Positions 26,196 to 34,664 of a stretch of DNA of 64,000 bases are shown in pieces (positions within the stretch are counted from its first letter, which is position 1; each line of letters starts with the position of its first letter). The notes under the pieces are model-generated. The model saw only the letters and a program-made list of their open reading frames with translations, did not search any database and was not told where the DNA came from. The translations under genes and the position numbers were made by a program. Source of the stretch: CAVYWD01 sp963772225 (GTDB lineage Bacteria > Myxococcota > Myxococcia > Myxococcales > UBA5297); the NCBI GenBank assembly GCA_963772225.1, contig CAVYWD010000002.1, positions 558,001 to 622,000 on the forward strand. Direction: 5' to 3'.

Positions 26196-27227
26196 TCAGC
26201 GGAGGACCCGACGCACCTCGTCCATGAGCTGCGCCAGGCCGCCGGGGGGAGCCTGGAGCCCGGCGTCGAGCTGATGGCGCAGCAGGTCGCCCGCGAAGGC
26301 CCCTGCAGTGGGGTACCGGTTCTTGGGATTCTTGGCCAGAGCCCGCTCGAAGATGGCCCGCTCGCTGTTCGAGAGCGGGGCGGCGTCGAAGCGGGCGTTG
26401 CAAATCGCGTCCAGGACCTGGGCGTCCGAGCCCCCGTCGAAGGGCCGATAGCCGACCAAGAGCTCGTAGAGCACCACGCCCACCGAGAAGAGATCCGACG
26501 CCGCGCTGAGGGGCTTGCCCTGCGCCTGCTCGGGCGAGAGGTAGTGGAGCTTGCCGGCGGCCGCGCCTTCGGGCAGGCCCAGCGCGTGCCCGCTGACGAC
26601 GCCAAAGTCGGCGAGCTTGGCGCGGCTCTGCTCGCGCGAGAGGAGGATGTTGCCCGGGTTCAGGTCCCCGTGCACGAGCCCCAGAGACTGCCCTCGGGCG
26701 TTCTGAGCCTGGTGGACGCAGGCGAGCGCCCCCAAGAGCTCGATGACGATCTGCAGGGCAAGCGGGTGCGGGAACGGCCGCCCCCGCACGCGCAGGGTCC
26801 GCACCAGCGCCGACAGGTCCCCGCCCGAGCAGTACTCCAGGGCCAGGAAGTAGGACTCGTCTCGCTTGCCGACCTCGTACAGCTCCACGAGGTTCGGGTG
26901 CCGAAGCATCCCCATGACGTCGGCCTCGGCGGCGAACAGCGCGTCGAAGTCGACGCCCTCGTGAGCGCGCGGCTTCATGAACTTGAGCGCCGCCAGGACC
27001 GGTTGGCCGTGAGCGCCCCGCGCCTCGGCCAGGAACACGACCGCCATGCCCCCTTCGCCCACCTTGTGCCGCAGCGCCCAGGTGCCGAACCGCCGCGACG
27101 GGATTGCGGGGGCCAGCGCGTCGGCCGGCACAGGCTCGGTCAGATTCACGAGCTCCACTGGCTCGGGCTCGAGCAGCTCTGCTTCGAACAGCTCCTCCTC
27201 GGTCAGGTCCGCCATGAGGGGATTCAT
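26196..27227 (-). CDS. Serine/threonine protein kinase
   Basis: The 343-residue soluble kinase has an acidic N-terminal 45 residues (many Glu/Leu), then the kinase domain: Gly loop GEGGMAVV (57-64), Lys82 (AALKF), Glu101, HGDLNPGN (catalytic Asp188, Asn193), DFG (207-209), SPEQAQGK and SDLFSVGVVLYELL. All catalytic residues are present, although HRD is HGD as in many myxobacterial kinases. No sensor or membrane segment follows; the protein ends right after the kinase fold. It is probably a cytoplasmic signalling kinase. Confidence 0.9.
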   Translation of the reverse strand: MNPLMADLTEEELFEAELLEPEPVELVNLTEPVPADALAPAIPSRRFGTWALRHKVGEGGMAVVFLAEARGAHGQPVLAALKFMKPRAHEGVDFDALFAAEADVMGMLRHPNLVELYEVGKRDESYFLALEYCSGGDLSALVRTLRVRGRPFPHPLALQIVIELLGALACVHQAQNARGQSLGLVHGDLNPGNILLSREQSRAKLADFGVVSGHALGLPEGAAAGKLHYLSPEQAQGKPLSAASDLFSVGVVLYELLVGYRPFDGGSDAQVLDAICNARFDAAPLSNSERAIFERALAKNPKNRYPTAGAFAGDLLRHQLDAGLQAPPGGLAQLMDEVRRVLR

Positions 27228-27301
27228 AGGACGAGCCGGCCTCGCTTGTCTCGAGCCAGCCCGAACGGGGAACCCAGAGTGTCCGCTGTGAGCCGCTCGC
27301 C

Positions 27302-28234
27302 TCAGACCGCCGTCTCGGGGCTCCCGCATAGGAGGTAAATGACGGCCATACGCACCGCGACGCCGTTCTCGACCTGGTCGAGGATGACGCTGCGCGAGCC
27401 GTCGGCCACCTCTGGCGAGAGCTCGACGCCGCGGTTGATGGGCCCGGGGTGCAGGATGAGCGCGTCCGGCTTCAGGAGCTTGACGCTCTCGCGGCCCAAC
27501 CCCCAGGTCCGCGCGTACTCGCGAGCCCCGGGAAAGAGCGGGTCCTGCATTCGCTCGCTCTGGATGCGGAGCATCATCACCGCGTCGGCGTCGGCGACCG
27601 CGTCGGCCAAGTGGTGGTGGACGGTGCAGCCGTACTGCTCCACCTGGACCGGGATCATCGTCGGCGGGCCACACAGGCGAACCCGGGCGCCCAGGGCCGC
27701 CAAGCAGAGCAGGTTGGAGCGCGCCACGCGGCTGTTGGCGATGTCGCCCACGATGGCGATGGTCTTGCCGTCGAGCTCGCCCAGGCGCTCGCGCAGCGTG
27801 AAGGCGTCGAGGAGCGCCTGGCTCGGGTGCTCATGGGCGCCGTCGCCGGCGTTGATCACCGCGCACCGGACGTTCTTCGCCACGTAGTGCGGCGCCCCCG
27901 AAGCCTGGTGGCGAATGATGAGGAGGTCGGGGTGCATCGCCTCCAGGTTCTTGGCGGTGTCGAGCAGGGTCTCGCCCTTGGACACCGAGGACCCGGACGC
28001 CGTCCAGTTGAGCGAGTCGGCGGACAGCACCTTCGCGGCGATCTCGAATGAGCTGCGGGTTCGAGTGCTCGCCTCGAAGAAGAGGTTGACGACCGACTTT
28101 CCCCTCAGCGTGGGGACCTTCTTGATGGGCCGGCGAAGCACGTCCTTGAACGCCTTGGCCTGCTCGAGGATGTGGAGGATGTCCTGCCGCGAGAGTCCCT
28201 CGATGCCTAGAAGGTGCTTGTGCGCGAAGGCCAA
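27302..28234 (-). CDS. pyrB: Aspartate carbamoyltransferase catalytic subunit
   Basis: A 310-residue transcarbamylase, second step of de novo pyrimidine synthesis. The carbamoyl-phosphate site STRTRSSFE (56-64), the loop SGSSVSKGETLLDT, the HEHPSQALLDAFT motif and the C-terminal HPGPINRGVE are all intact. No pyrI regulatory subunit is nearby; pyrR lies 69 bases upstream on the same strand, while pyrC is 15 kb away. Confidence 0.97.
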   Translation of the reverse strand: MAFAHKHLLGIEGLSRQDILHILEQAKAFKDVLRRPIKKVPTLRGKSVVNLFFEASTRTRSSFEIAAKVLSADSLNWTASGSSVSKGETLLDTAKNLEAMHPDLLIIRHQASGAPHYVAKNVRCAVINAGDGAHEHPSQALLDAFTLRERLGELDGKTIAIVGDIANSRVARSNLLCLAALGARVRLCGPPTMIPVQVEQYGCTVHHHLADAVADADAVMMLRIQSERMQDPLFPGAREYARTWGLGRESVKLLKPDALILHPGPINRGVELSPEVADGSRSVILDQVENGVAVRMAVIYLLCGSPETAV

Positions 28235-28303
28235 GGCGAGCGTTCCTCTCTACCTGATTTGCGCCGCGACCCGCGCGGCGTAGGGGCGTTCCAGTTGAGG
28301 ACG

Positions 28304-28834
28304 TCAGTGGGCGGCGACGAATACGACGGCGTCCTCCCCGTCGGTCTCACGGAAGCGGACCTCGAGGCGCTCGCCGGGGCCACATTCCACCGGCTCCCCG
28401 ACGAAGTCGGCGGCGATGGGCAGCTCCCTGCCGCCGCGGTCGACGAGCGCGGCGAGGTAGACCCGGCGCGCGCGGCCGAAGTCCATCAGCTCGTCCAGCG
28501 CGGCGCGCACCGTGCGACCGGTGAACAGCACGTCGTCCACGAGCACGATGGGCCGGTCTTGGATGGGGAAGGAGATCTCCGTGCGCCCCACGACCGGCTG
28601 GACGCGCGCGACGTCGTCGCGATAAAGCCCAATGTCGAGCGTGCCACGGGGAATCGGCGCACCGTACGCCTTCTCGAGCAGTGCCCCCAACCGCGCTGCG
28701 AGCGGCACCCCGCCCCGCCGAATTCCGATGAGCGCCAGCCCGCGACCCTCGGGCTCCGCCGCGCGAATGGCCTGAGCCATGCGCTCGATGGCCCGGGCGA
28801 TGCTTTCTTCCTGCAGCGCCTTGCGTCCTGTCAT
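28304..28834 (-). CDS. pyrR: PyrR: pyrimidine operon regulator / uracil phosphoribosyltransferase
   Basis: The 176-residue type I phosphoribosyltransferase-fold protein shows the PRPP motif VDDVLFTGRT (99-108) and IGIRRGG near the start, as in PyrR. In Gram-positives PyrR binds pyr mRNA leaders; in this group it may regulate or only salvage uracil. The leader between pyrR and pyrB (28235-28303) is short, and I see no clear attenuator in it. Confidence 0.93.
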   Translation of the reverse strand: MTGRKALQEESIARAIERMAQAIRAAEPEGRGLALIGIRRGGVPLAARLGALLEKAYGAPIPRGTLDIGLYRDDVARVQPVVGRTEISFPIQDRPIVLVDDVLFTGRTVRAALDELMDFGRARRVYLAALVDRGGRELPIAADFVGEPVECGPGERLEVRFRETDGEDAVVFVAAH

Positions 28835-28889
28835 GGCGTCTCCGTGGGTTTCGTCCGAGACCGTATTCCGGCCCGACTGCTCGCCAGCT

Positions 28890-29432
28890 CTAGGGCCACT
28901 TGACCTCGCTGATGTCCACTTTGACCGCAGGGTCGAAGCCGAGCTCGGTCTGCTTGCTGGTGAACGGGTAGTTCAGGTGCTTGACGTAGTGCACCTGGAC
29001 CACGATGGTCTTGGCCTCGGTGTCGCGGTTGACGATCACGTCGTCGTCGAGCAGGACAATCCCCGGCAGGTTCATCTCCTGGCCGTCGCGGATCTCGTAG
29101 TGCGAGCCGATGGCGCGAGCCCGATTGATGACTTCGCGCTTCAGCGACCCGTCGTCGGACTGGTGGATCGCGAGATTGCCCACTGTCCGGAGCATCTGCT
29201 TGACCTCATACGACTCGACGTACGGCGGGACGACCATGAAGCCGAAGTAGAAGATCGAACCTGCCAGGCTCAACCACACCGCCGTCGAGAGGTCGAGGGC
29301 ACCGCGCGCACGGCCGAGCGCCTGGCCGGAGCGGCGCGCTCGCGCCGAGGGTCGGTCGTGGGAGTCGGGGGTGTCCATGGCGGGGCGCCAGCTTAGCTTC
29401 GCGGCCCGAGCCCTGGCAACGCGGTCCGGCAT
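28890..29432 (-). CDS. Membrane-anchored protein of unknown function (single TM)
   Basis: The 180-residue protein has an Arg/Ala-rich N-terminus of about 45 residues, one membrane segment (STAVWLSLAGSIFYFGFMVVPPYV) and a periplasmic-type domain (VKQMLRTVGNLAIHQSDDGSLKREVINRARAIG ... IVVQVHYVKHLNYP). The pattern is like DUF4845 proteins that follow signal peptidase genes. Start 29432 is chosen because GGAGG precedes it with a 6-base gap, one base after the recO stop; ATG 29378 would give a shorter form. It probably forms an operon with recO. Confidence 0.75.
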   Translation of the reverse strand: MPDRVARARAAKLSWRPAMDTPDSHDRPSARARRSGQALGRARGALDLSTAVWLSLAGSIFYFGFMVVPPYVESYEVKQMLRTVGNLAIHQSDDGSLKREVINRARAIGSHYEIRDGQEMNLPGIVLLDDDVIVNRDTEAKTIVVQVHYVKHLNYPFTSKQTELGFDPAVKVDISEVKWP

Positions 29433-29433
29433 C

Positions 29434-30168
29434 TTAGACCTCCACTCCGACATCGCGCATGAAATCGAGGCTCTTGAGCCTGCGTCCCAGATGGTGGCTG
29501 ACGAAGCGCGTGAGAAGCGCGCGCGCCTCGGCCCGCACGTGCTTGGGCGGCTCGCCCCGCTGGGGCTCCCGTTGGAGCTCCGCGAGCAGCTGGGCCGCCT
29601 CGGGAGAGATTGGCTGCCCGGCTCCCTGAGCGCAGTCAGGGCACAAGAGCCCGCCGTGCTCCGGCTCGAAGAGCGACTTCGGATCCGGAGGCGCGCCGCA
29701 GCGAGAGCACCGGTCGAGCCGAGGCATGAGCCCGGCTATGGCAAGGGCCAGCAGCTCGAAGCGCATCATGGAGACGGGGCCCGCGCCTTGCCGGGCCAGG
29801 GCGGCGAAGTAGCGGCACAGGAGCGCGAAGAGCTCCGGATGAGGCTGCAGGTCCCGGCACAGCTCGCGCGCAAGCTCGGCGGCGTAGGCGCCCCGCGCGA
29901 TGCGCCCGAGGTCGCTGCGCAGCTCGCCGAACGCGTCGATCACCTCCACGCCATCCAGGCGCCAGGTCTCGCCGCGTCCCTGGACCAGCTGCGCCCAGAG
30001 CAACGTGCACGGCTCGAGCGCGCCGGCGAAGCGCCGCCGGCTCTTGCGCGCCCCGGCGGCAAAAGCCGAAACGCGCCCCCGCTCCTCCGTGAGCAGGGTG
30101 ACGATGCGATCGGCTTCTCCGTAGTCGAGGGTGGAGAGCACCACGGCCCGCGCGCGAATCCGCTCCAC
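29434..30168 (-). CDS. recO: DNA repair protein RecO
   Basis: The 244-residue protein has an N-terminal OB fold (VVLSTLDYGEADRIVTLLTEERGRVSAFAAGARKSRR) and a helical C-terminal domain with the RecO zinc finger C154-x2-C157 ... C176-x2-C179. RecO helps RecA replace SSB in gap repair and anneals strands. It lies 3 bases downstream of the RodZ-like gene on the same strand. Confidence 0.93.
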   Translation of the reverse strand: MERIRARAVVLSTLDYGEADRIVTLLTEERGRVSAFAAGARKSRRRFAGALEPCTLLWAQLVQGRGETWRLDGVEVIDAFGELRSDLGRIARGAYAAELARELCRDLQPHPELFALLCRYFAALARQGAGPVSMMRFELLALAIAGLMPRLDRCSRCGAPPDPKSLFEPEHGGLLCPDCAQGAGQPISPEAAQLLAELQREPQRGEPPKHVRAEARALLTRFVSHHLGRRLKSLDFMRDVGVEV

Positions 30169-30171
30169 CGC

Positions 30172-30579
30172 CTACCTCGACAAGAACCACGCCGCAGCGC
30201 TCAGGAAAAGCGCGGTTGCGACGAGCGCCGCGGCCACGCGCCGACGCGGAATTCGGCCCGCTGCGGCCTTGGGTTCGATCGGCGGCAAGCACTGCTGCGC
30301 CTCGTCGTAGCGCAAGACCGCCTCGTCCGGGTTGAGGCCGATGGCCAGCGCGTAAGCTCGAATGTGGCCGACCAAAAAGACCCGCGCGGGCAACCGCTCG
30401 CGCTGATCCTGCTCCAGCGCTCTCAAGTTCGCGACGCCGATGCGCGTCTGCTCGGCGATCTGGCTGAGTGAGATGCCGCGCAGCTCGCGCTGCCGGGAAA
30501 GATAATGGCCGAACGCCTCGGGCTCGGCCGCGCCGGCGCCGTTTTGTGCGTCGGAGTCCTCTCGGACCTTGGCGGTCAT
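30172..30579 (-). CDS. RodZ-like helix-turn-helix membrane protein, short form
   Basis: The 135-residue protein has an N-terminal Xre-type HTH (about 22-90: FGHYLSRQRELRGISLSQIAEQTRIGVANLRALEQD ... VGHIRAYALAIGLNPDEAV) as in the cytoplasmic domain of RodZ, and one C-terminal membrane segment. The usual periplasmic domain of RodZ is missing; the protein ends at the end of the membrane helix. It is coupled (ATGA) to the Tgl/PilW-like gene, the same order (pilW-rodZ) known in gammaproteobacteria. An MreB-linked or T4P-linked role is likely. Confidence 0.8.
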   Translation of the reverse strand: MTAKVREDSDAQNGAGAAEPEAFGHYLSRQRELRGISLSQIAEQTRIGVANLRALEQDQRERLPARVFLVGHIRAYALAIGLNPDEAVLRYDEAQQCLPPIEPKAAAGRIPRRRVAAALVATALFLSAAAWFLSR

Positions 30580-31370
30580 TGGGAGTCGAGCAGCCCCAGG
30601 AGCTTCTGGCACTCCTCGCCCAGGGGCTCGTCCTTTCCCTTCAGCGCGCACGTCGAGAACTCGCGGCGGGCGCCCGACGAATCGTCCACCTTGAGGAGCG
30701 CGGCGCCAAAGCGGTGGTGAGCGTCGGCGAGCTCCGGGCAATTCTTCGCGTACCGACCGAAGCTCTCCGCGGCTTTGTCGGGCGCGCCCGTCTCCGTGTA
30801 GATGATGCCCAGGTTCTTGTAGCCCAGGCAGAACCTGGGATTGGCGATGAGCGCGGACTTGATGTGGTCGATGGCCGCAAGAGTGTCGCCCCGCTTGTAG
30901 TTGCACCAGCCCAGGTTGTTCTCGGCGATGTACGGGGTCTTGTAGAGAATGTCCGAGAGCGCCTTATCGTAGAGGGGCGCGGCCTCGCTGTACCGCTGCA
31001 GCGAGAGGTAAACGTTGCCGAGGTTCGTGTAGGCCTCGGAGAACCTGGGATTGAGCTCCAGCGCCTTCTTGTAGTGGGCGACGGCCTTGTCGGTCTCGCC
31101 GAACGAGAGGTGATAGGTCAACCCGAGCGCGTTGTGGGCGAGGTCGAAGTACGGGTCGAGGGCCACCGCCTTCTGGTACTCGGTGAGCGCGCCGCGGGCG
31201 TCGCCGTTCTGCATCGCCTGGACGCCGAGGTCGTAGTGGATGGTCGCCTGCTCCTGCTCCTTCTTTCCGGGATGCGTTCCACAAGTGGCGCCCGAAAGCG
31301 CCAAGGCCGCGGAGGCGAGGGCGAGCCCGGCGGTGAAGCGCTTCAGGAGGGGTCTTGGGGTCATCGGCAC
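30576..31370 (-). CDS. Type IV pilus assembly TPR lipoprotein (PilF/PilW/Tgl-like)
   Basis: The 264-residue protein starts with a signal peptide ending near Cys30 (GATCG, a weak lipobox), then about six tetratricopeptide repeats (for example AIHYDLGVQAMQNGDARGAL, the ALELNPRFSEAYTNLGNVYL type), the layout of Tgl of Myxococcus, which helps the PilQ secretin assemble. Several extra cysteines (LGWCNYK, RFCLGYK, KNCPEL, STCALK) are unusual for a TPR protein. It is coupled to the RodZ-like gene, supporting the PilW/Tgl assignment. Confidence 0.8.
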   Translation of the reverse strand: MPMTPRPLLKRFTAGLALASAALALSGATCGTHPGKKEQEQATIHYDLGVQAMQNGDARGALTEYQKAVALDPYFDLAHNALGLTYHLSFGETDKAVAHYKKALELNPRFSEAYTNLGNVYLSLQRYSEAAPLYDKALSDILYKTPYIAENNLGWCNYKRGDTLAAIDHIKSALIANPRFCLGYKNLGIIYTETGAPDKAAESFGRYAKNCPELADAHHRFGAALLKVDDSSGARREFSTCALKGKDEPLGEECQKLLGLLDSQ

Positions 31371-31380
31371 TGGTCGCTGT

Positions 31381-31839
31381 CTAGAAGGATGCGAAGAAGC
31401 GGGCGAGCCTGATTTGCGGGCTTTCGCCCCGCCCCTGGACGGCGACGGACTTCAGGTCCCGGGAGAAGCAGGGCAGCGTCCGCATGAGCCCGGCCCTCTG
31501 CTCGATCGAGAGCGTGTCCCAGTGGAGGGGCTGGACCATGAAACCCATGCTCTCCACGAACGCGAGCGCCTCGGCCTCGGCCTCGGGATAGTCGCGCGCG
31601 TCGATCTGCAAGCGGTCGTGGTCCACGTAGACGACCGAGTCGCTGCTCTCGCTCAGCAAGAGATAGACGAACAAGGTGTATGAGCCGGCGTTGTTCGCCG
31701 CCCCCACCACATACGCCTGGACCTCCTGGGACGCTTTGCCCGGGACCGCGATGAGCGGCTTGTTGAGCGACGCGGCGAGCGAGACCACCTGCTCCTGGGT
31801 CGCAGGGACGAAGCTGATTCGAGGGTCGGCGGCGTACAT
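31381..31839 (-). CDS. Conserved hypothetical protein near the Tgl-like gene
   Basis: A 152-residue cytoplasmic protein with no signal peptide. It has an N-terminal IAVPGKASQEVQAYVVGAANNAGSYTLFVYLLLSES strand-rich half and a C-terminal half PEAEAEALAFVESMGFMVQPLHWDTL. One cysteine is present. It sits 10 bases upstream of the Tgl-like gene, in the same operon with a signal-peptide protein further upstream. I do not recognise the family; motility or pilus association is inferred only from position. Confidence 0.75.
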   Translation of the reverse strand: MYAADPRISFVPATQEQVVSLAASLNKPLIAVPGKASQEVQAYVVGAANNAGSYTLFVYLLLSESSDSVVYVDHDRLQIDARDYPEAEAEALAFVESMGFMVQPLHWDTLSIEQRAGLMRTLPCFSRDLKSVAVQGRGESPQIRLARFFASF

Positions 31840-31862
31840 GGATTCTCTTGGGCGCTCGAAAT

Positions 31863-32456
31863 CTACCGTGCGACGATGGTGAGCTCGCGGGTATCGTCGG
31901 AGGCGTCCGCGGCAGTGCGCTGATAGGTGAGGAGCGGGTTGTCGATCATCACCTGGCTCTGCGCCTCGGCGCCCTCGCCAAGGGTGATCCGGAAGTAGTG
32001 CTCCGGAGAGAAGCTCTTCCGGCTCCCGCCCGCCCTCTTGCGCGCGATGAGGGTGACGACGTTCTTTCCAGGCACCAGCAGCGGCGTGACCTCTCCGACG
32101 TAGGATTCCTCGTGGCTGTGCAGGCGCCGATAGAACTTGGAGTTGATGAAGACGTCGATGTCGAAGTCGGTGGCGCCGACGACCGACTGCTCGGAGACCA
32201 GAAAATAGTGTTTGGTGATTTGGGTCGGAGTCTCGGCCCCCGGCGAGGGCTTAGCGGGAGCACCGTCGACCTTGACCGCGTAGCCGGGACAGGTGAGCAG
32301 CACGTTGCCCTTCGCGTCGAATTCGACCGCGCACTTTTCGATCTTGGCGCTGGTCAGCCCGTCCACGCGCGTCCCGTTGAGGTAGACCGACTGCGCGGAC
32401 GCCTCCGCTGAAATGAACAGTGCCATCAACGCGATGAGGCGACGGGGGGAACGCAT
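31863..32456 (-). CDS. Secreted protein of unknown function, likely beta-sandwich
   Basis: The 197-residue protein has a signal peptide of about 21 residues (SAEASA-Q). Its mature part has many beta strands and two cysteines (EKCAVEFDAKGNVLLTCPGY). The stretch FINSKFYRRLHSHEESYVGEVTPLLVPGKNVVTLIARKRAGG resembles galactose-binding/PEGA-like outer domains. The function is unknown. It is probably the first gene of the operon leading to the Tgl-like gene; a candidate promoter lies at 32520-32548. Confidence 0.75.
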   Translation of the reverse strand: MRSPRRLIALMALFISAEASAQSVYLNGTRVDGLTSAKIEKCAVEFDAKGNVLLTCPGYAVKVDGAPAKPSPGAETPTQITKHYFLVSEQSVVGATDFDIDVFINSKFYRRLHSHEESYVGEVTPLLVPGKNVVTLIARKRAGGSRKSFSPEHYFRITLGEGAEAQSQVMIDNPLLTYQRTAADASDDTRELTIVAR

Positions 32457-32519
32457 CGATTTCTTCCGTGACGTTGAGAGGTTGCCCCAATCGGGTCCGC
32501 GGGAGGCAGCGCGGAGCAA

Positions 32520-32548
32520 GCTACATCGCGCGCACCCTCAAATGTCAA
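32520..32548 (-). promoter_or_regulatory. Candidate promoter of the Tgl-like operon
   Basis: Minus strand: TTGACA (32548-32543), 17 bases, then TGTAGC (32525-32520). The -35 is perfect and the -10 is weak. Confidence 0.4.
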
Positions 32549-32582
32549 GACAACCCGGGCGGGGGCGCAGCGCTCCGAGGCA

Positions 32583-33215
32583 TCAAACGCCGCGGGTACC
32601 TGGCCCCCAAACAACCTTGTGAAACTGGAGGTTCAGGCGCGCGTCGAGGCCGGACGCGAGAAGCCAGCTCACCAGATCCGCCGGCTCGACGGACCCGTAG
32701 GCGGGCGACAGGAGGAGCGGCACTCTGCCTTCCAGCGAGAAGCGCCGGATGACGGCGGCGGACCAGCGAAAGTCCGCCTCCGAGGCGATGACGAACTTCA
32801 CTTCGTCGCCCGCGCGGAGTCGGCCCAGGTTCAGGAAAGCGGCATCCTCCTCTCCCGAGCCCGGCGTCTTGACGTCGACGATGCGCCGGACGCCGAGCGG
32901 GAGGTCGTCCAGGGGCGCCTGCCCGTGCGTCTCTACCGCCACCTCGAACCCCTGGTCGAGCAACTCTGCGCAGAGGAGAGGAAGCTCTCGCTGCAACATC
33001 GGCTCGCCGCCCGTGAGCGTGGTGAAGCGAGCCTTGAATTGCCTCAGCGCCGCGGCGACCGCATCGCGAGTCATGCGGGTGCCGCCCTCGAAGGCATAAG
33101 TGCTGTCGCAGTAGCGGCACCGCAGGTCGCATCCGGTGAACCGCACGAACGAGCAAGGGCGCCCGGCATGGGTCGTTTCGCCTTGGATACTCTCGAAGAT
33201 TTCGGTGACGACCAT
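32583..33215 (-). CDS. queE: 7-carboxy-7-deazaguanine synthase QueE
   Basis: The 210-residue radical SAM enzyme converts 6-carboxytetrahydropterin to 7-carboxy-7-deazaguanine. The N-terminus VTEIFESIQGET and the cluster motif CDLRCRYC (C-x3-C-x2-C) are typical, then TLTGGEPMLQ. The start at 33215 gives the normal QueE N-terminus; an open frame to 33296 has no similarity. QueD and FolE are encoded 6-8 kb downstream on the same strand; QueC is not in the window. Confidence 0.93.
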   Translation of the reverse strand: MVVTEIFESIQGETTHAGRPCSFVRFTGCDLRCRYCDSTYAFEGGTRMTRDAVAAALRQFKARFTTLTGGEPMLQRELPLLCAELLDQGFEVAVETHGQAPLDDLPLGVRRIVDVKTPGSGEEDAAFLNLGRLRAGDEVKFVIASEADFRWSAAVIRRFSLEGRVPLLLSPAYGSVEPADLVSWLLASGLDARLNLQFHKVVWGPGTRGV

Positions 33216-33272
33216 GGCGATCAGTAAAGGGGCCTGTCCTCTTCTACAACCCGCGTCCGTCCTGCAGATTTT

Positions 33273-33326
33273 CCTCACCCCCAACCCATTCCCCACTCGC
33301 GGGGAGGGGAGGAGAGAGGTCGTGAG
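33273..33326. repeat. Intergenic palindromic repeat, copy B
   Basis: A C-rich arm (CCTCACCCCCAACCCATTCC), the same central ACTCGCGGGG as copy A at 3259-3309, then a diverged G-rich arm ending near GTCGTGAG. It lies between queE and the transglycosylase gene. The second arm is less well preserved than in copy A. Confidence 0.65.
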
Positions 33327-33345
33327 AGTTTTTTCCGGGTTTCAA

Positions 33346-34026
33346 CTAGGGAACCGGCCGGCCCAGCGAGGGCTCGCCGGCGCGGGCCAGAGCGGCGCCG
33401 TCCTGGAGGGACACGCCTTTTCGGAAATGGGCGAAGTCGCGCCGGACTGCGCCGACGTAGGGTTTGAAGCGCTCGATGTCTCCCTCTTCCAGCGCCTGGC
33501 GGATCTTTTCAGGCCCGGCGTTGTAGGCCATGAGGGCCAGGTCGAGGCTTCCGAAGCGCTTCTCGAGGCGGGACAGGTATCTCACGCCCAGGCGAACCTG
33601 CAGCGCAGGGTCCCTCCAGAGATCTTCTGCGCTCAGCCGAATCCCCTCCATGGCCGACAGATAGACCAGGGTCGCCGGCGTCAGCTGCATCAGGCCGCGC
33701 GCACCCGCCCAAGAGACGGCCTCGCCGTCGAAGGACGACTCGACCTGGATGAGAGCCAGGACAAACAGCGGATCGAACCGGGCTCGGCGCGCCTCGTCGA
33801 GAACCGCGTCCGCCACCCGGCGCCGAAGCGAGATGCCGAGCTCCGGCGCCTTCTTCGCCAGGACGGAGTCGATCTGAAGAAGATCGCCGTCGAGGAGGGC
33901 GACCCGCGCGCCGGGGCGATCGGTCAGCCACCGCGGCGCAAGGTGCCCAACCCCGCCCACGCAAACCGCAAAGGCCGCGAGGTGCGCGCAGTATCGCTGG
34001 CTCAGGCGTCCAACGGCTCCCACCAT
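33346..34026 (-). CDS. Lytic transglycosylase (SLT domain)
   Basis: A 226-residue protein with an N-terminal hydrophobic signal (AHLAAFAVCVGGVGHLA). The Slt70-like domain has the catalytic Glu in LALIQVESSFDGEAVSWAGARGLMQLTPAT, then LGVRYLSRLEKRFGSLDLALMAYNAGPE, the usual final motif. It cleaves peptidoglycan to 1,6-anhydro products. The following 55 residues are unmatched. It lies 11 bases downstream of the phasin-like gene on the same strand, though the functional link is unclear. Confidence 0.9.
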   Translation of the reverse strand: MVGAVGRLSQRYCAHLAAFAVCVGGVGHLAPRWLTDRPGARVALLDGDLLQIDSVLAKKAPELGISLRRRVADAVLDEARRARFDPLFVLALIQVESSFDGEAVSWAGARGLMQLTPATLVYLSAMEGIRLSAEDLWRDPALQVRLGVRYLSRLEKRFGSLDLALMAYNAGPEKIRQALEEGDIERFKPYVGAVRRDFAHFRKGVSLQDGAALARAGEPSLGRPVP

Positions 34027-34037
34027 CCCAACCTCCC

Positions 34038-34487
34038 CTAGGTTCGTTTTTGACGCAGCGCTTCGATGCGCGCCTCCACTTGGTCCAGCCTACGGACCAG
34101 CGCGTCCAGGTCGTCACGGCGCGGGAACTTCACTCGAGAAACCGCGCGATGGATCCCGTCGTCCAGCGACTTCTCGAACTCCCGCCGCTGCGCCGTCAGC
34201 CTGTCCGAAAATTCCTTCGCCAACCGCCGCACGTCATCGGGCGTCCACCCCGCAAGGTCTCCGGCCCGATGCAAGACCTTCGCCGCTTCGTCCTCGGCGG
34301 CGCTCACCTTGATAAGCGCCTGTGACCAGGCCTCCTTGAAAAACTCGGCGAGACCTGGACGCTCTCTCGTCACCCCACCGAACGCCTCTGCATTCCCCGC
34401 GCCCGGCTCGGCGCCAGAGGAGACCTCTGAGGAAGGCGCTGCGGGGCTCGATGCCTTATCTACCTCAGCTTCCTTGGTTTCTTCCAC
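34038..34487 (-). CDS. Phasin-like / coiled-coil protein
   Basis: A 149-residue hydrophilic protein. The first 45 residues are low-complexity (Glu, Ser, Ala). The rest is helical: LAEFFKEAWSQALIKVSAAEDEAAKVLHRAGD, then RRLAKEFSDRLTAQRREFEKSLDDGIHRAVSRV, then a C-terminal coiled coil DDLDALVRRLDQVEARIEALRQ. This is the layout of the PhaF/PhaI-type granule proteins. The link to polyhydroxyalkanoate is inferred; a PhaC synthase is not in the window. Confidence 0.7.
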   Translation of the reverse strand: MEETKEAEVDKASSPAAPSSEVSSGAEPGAGNAEAFGGVTRERPGLAEFFKEAWSQALIKVSAAEDEAAKVLHRAGDLAGWTPDDVRRLAKEFSDRLTAQRREFEKSLDDGIHRAVSRVKFPRRDDLDALVRRLDQVEARIEALRQKRT

Positions 34488-34664
34488 GGCTTCTTCTCCT
34501 GGCCAGCGCGGCCGATGGTAACCGAGGACCTCGGCACGCCGCCATCGGTCGCGCGCTCAGCCTCGATTCTCCGAGTACTTTTCGACTCTTACGCCTATCG
34601 GACCCTTGATGCCCCCCCGGCGGGCTCCCCTCGGCTCGCCGCCGCTCGCCGCCCCGGCCGGGTG

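Noticed and set aside
26196..27674. Kinase extended upstream to 27674
   Set aside because: The extra 149 codons overlap pyrB on the same strand in a different frame and lack kinase or regulatory sequence; ATG 27227 gives the natural start.
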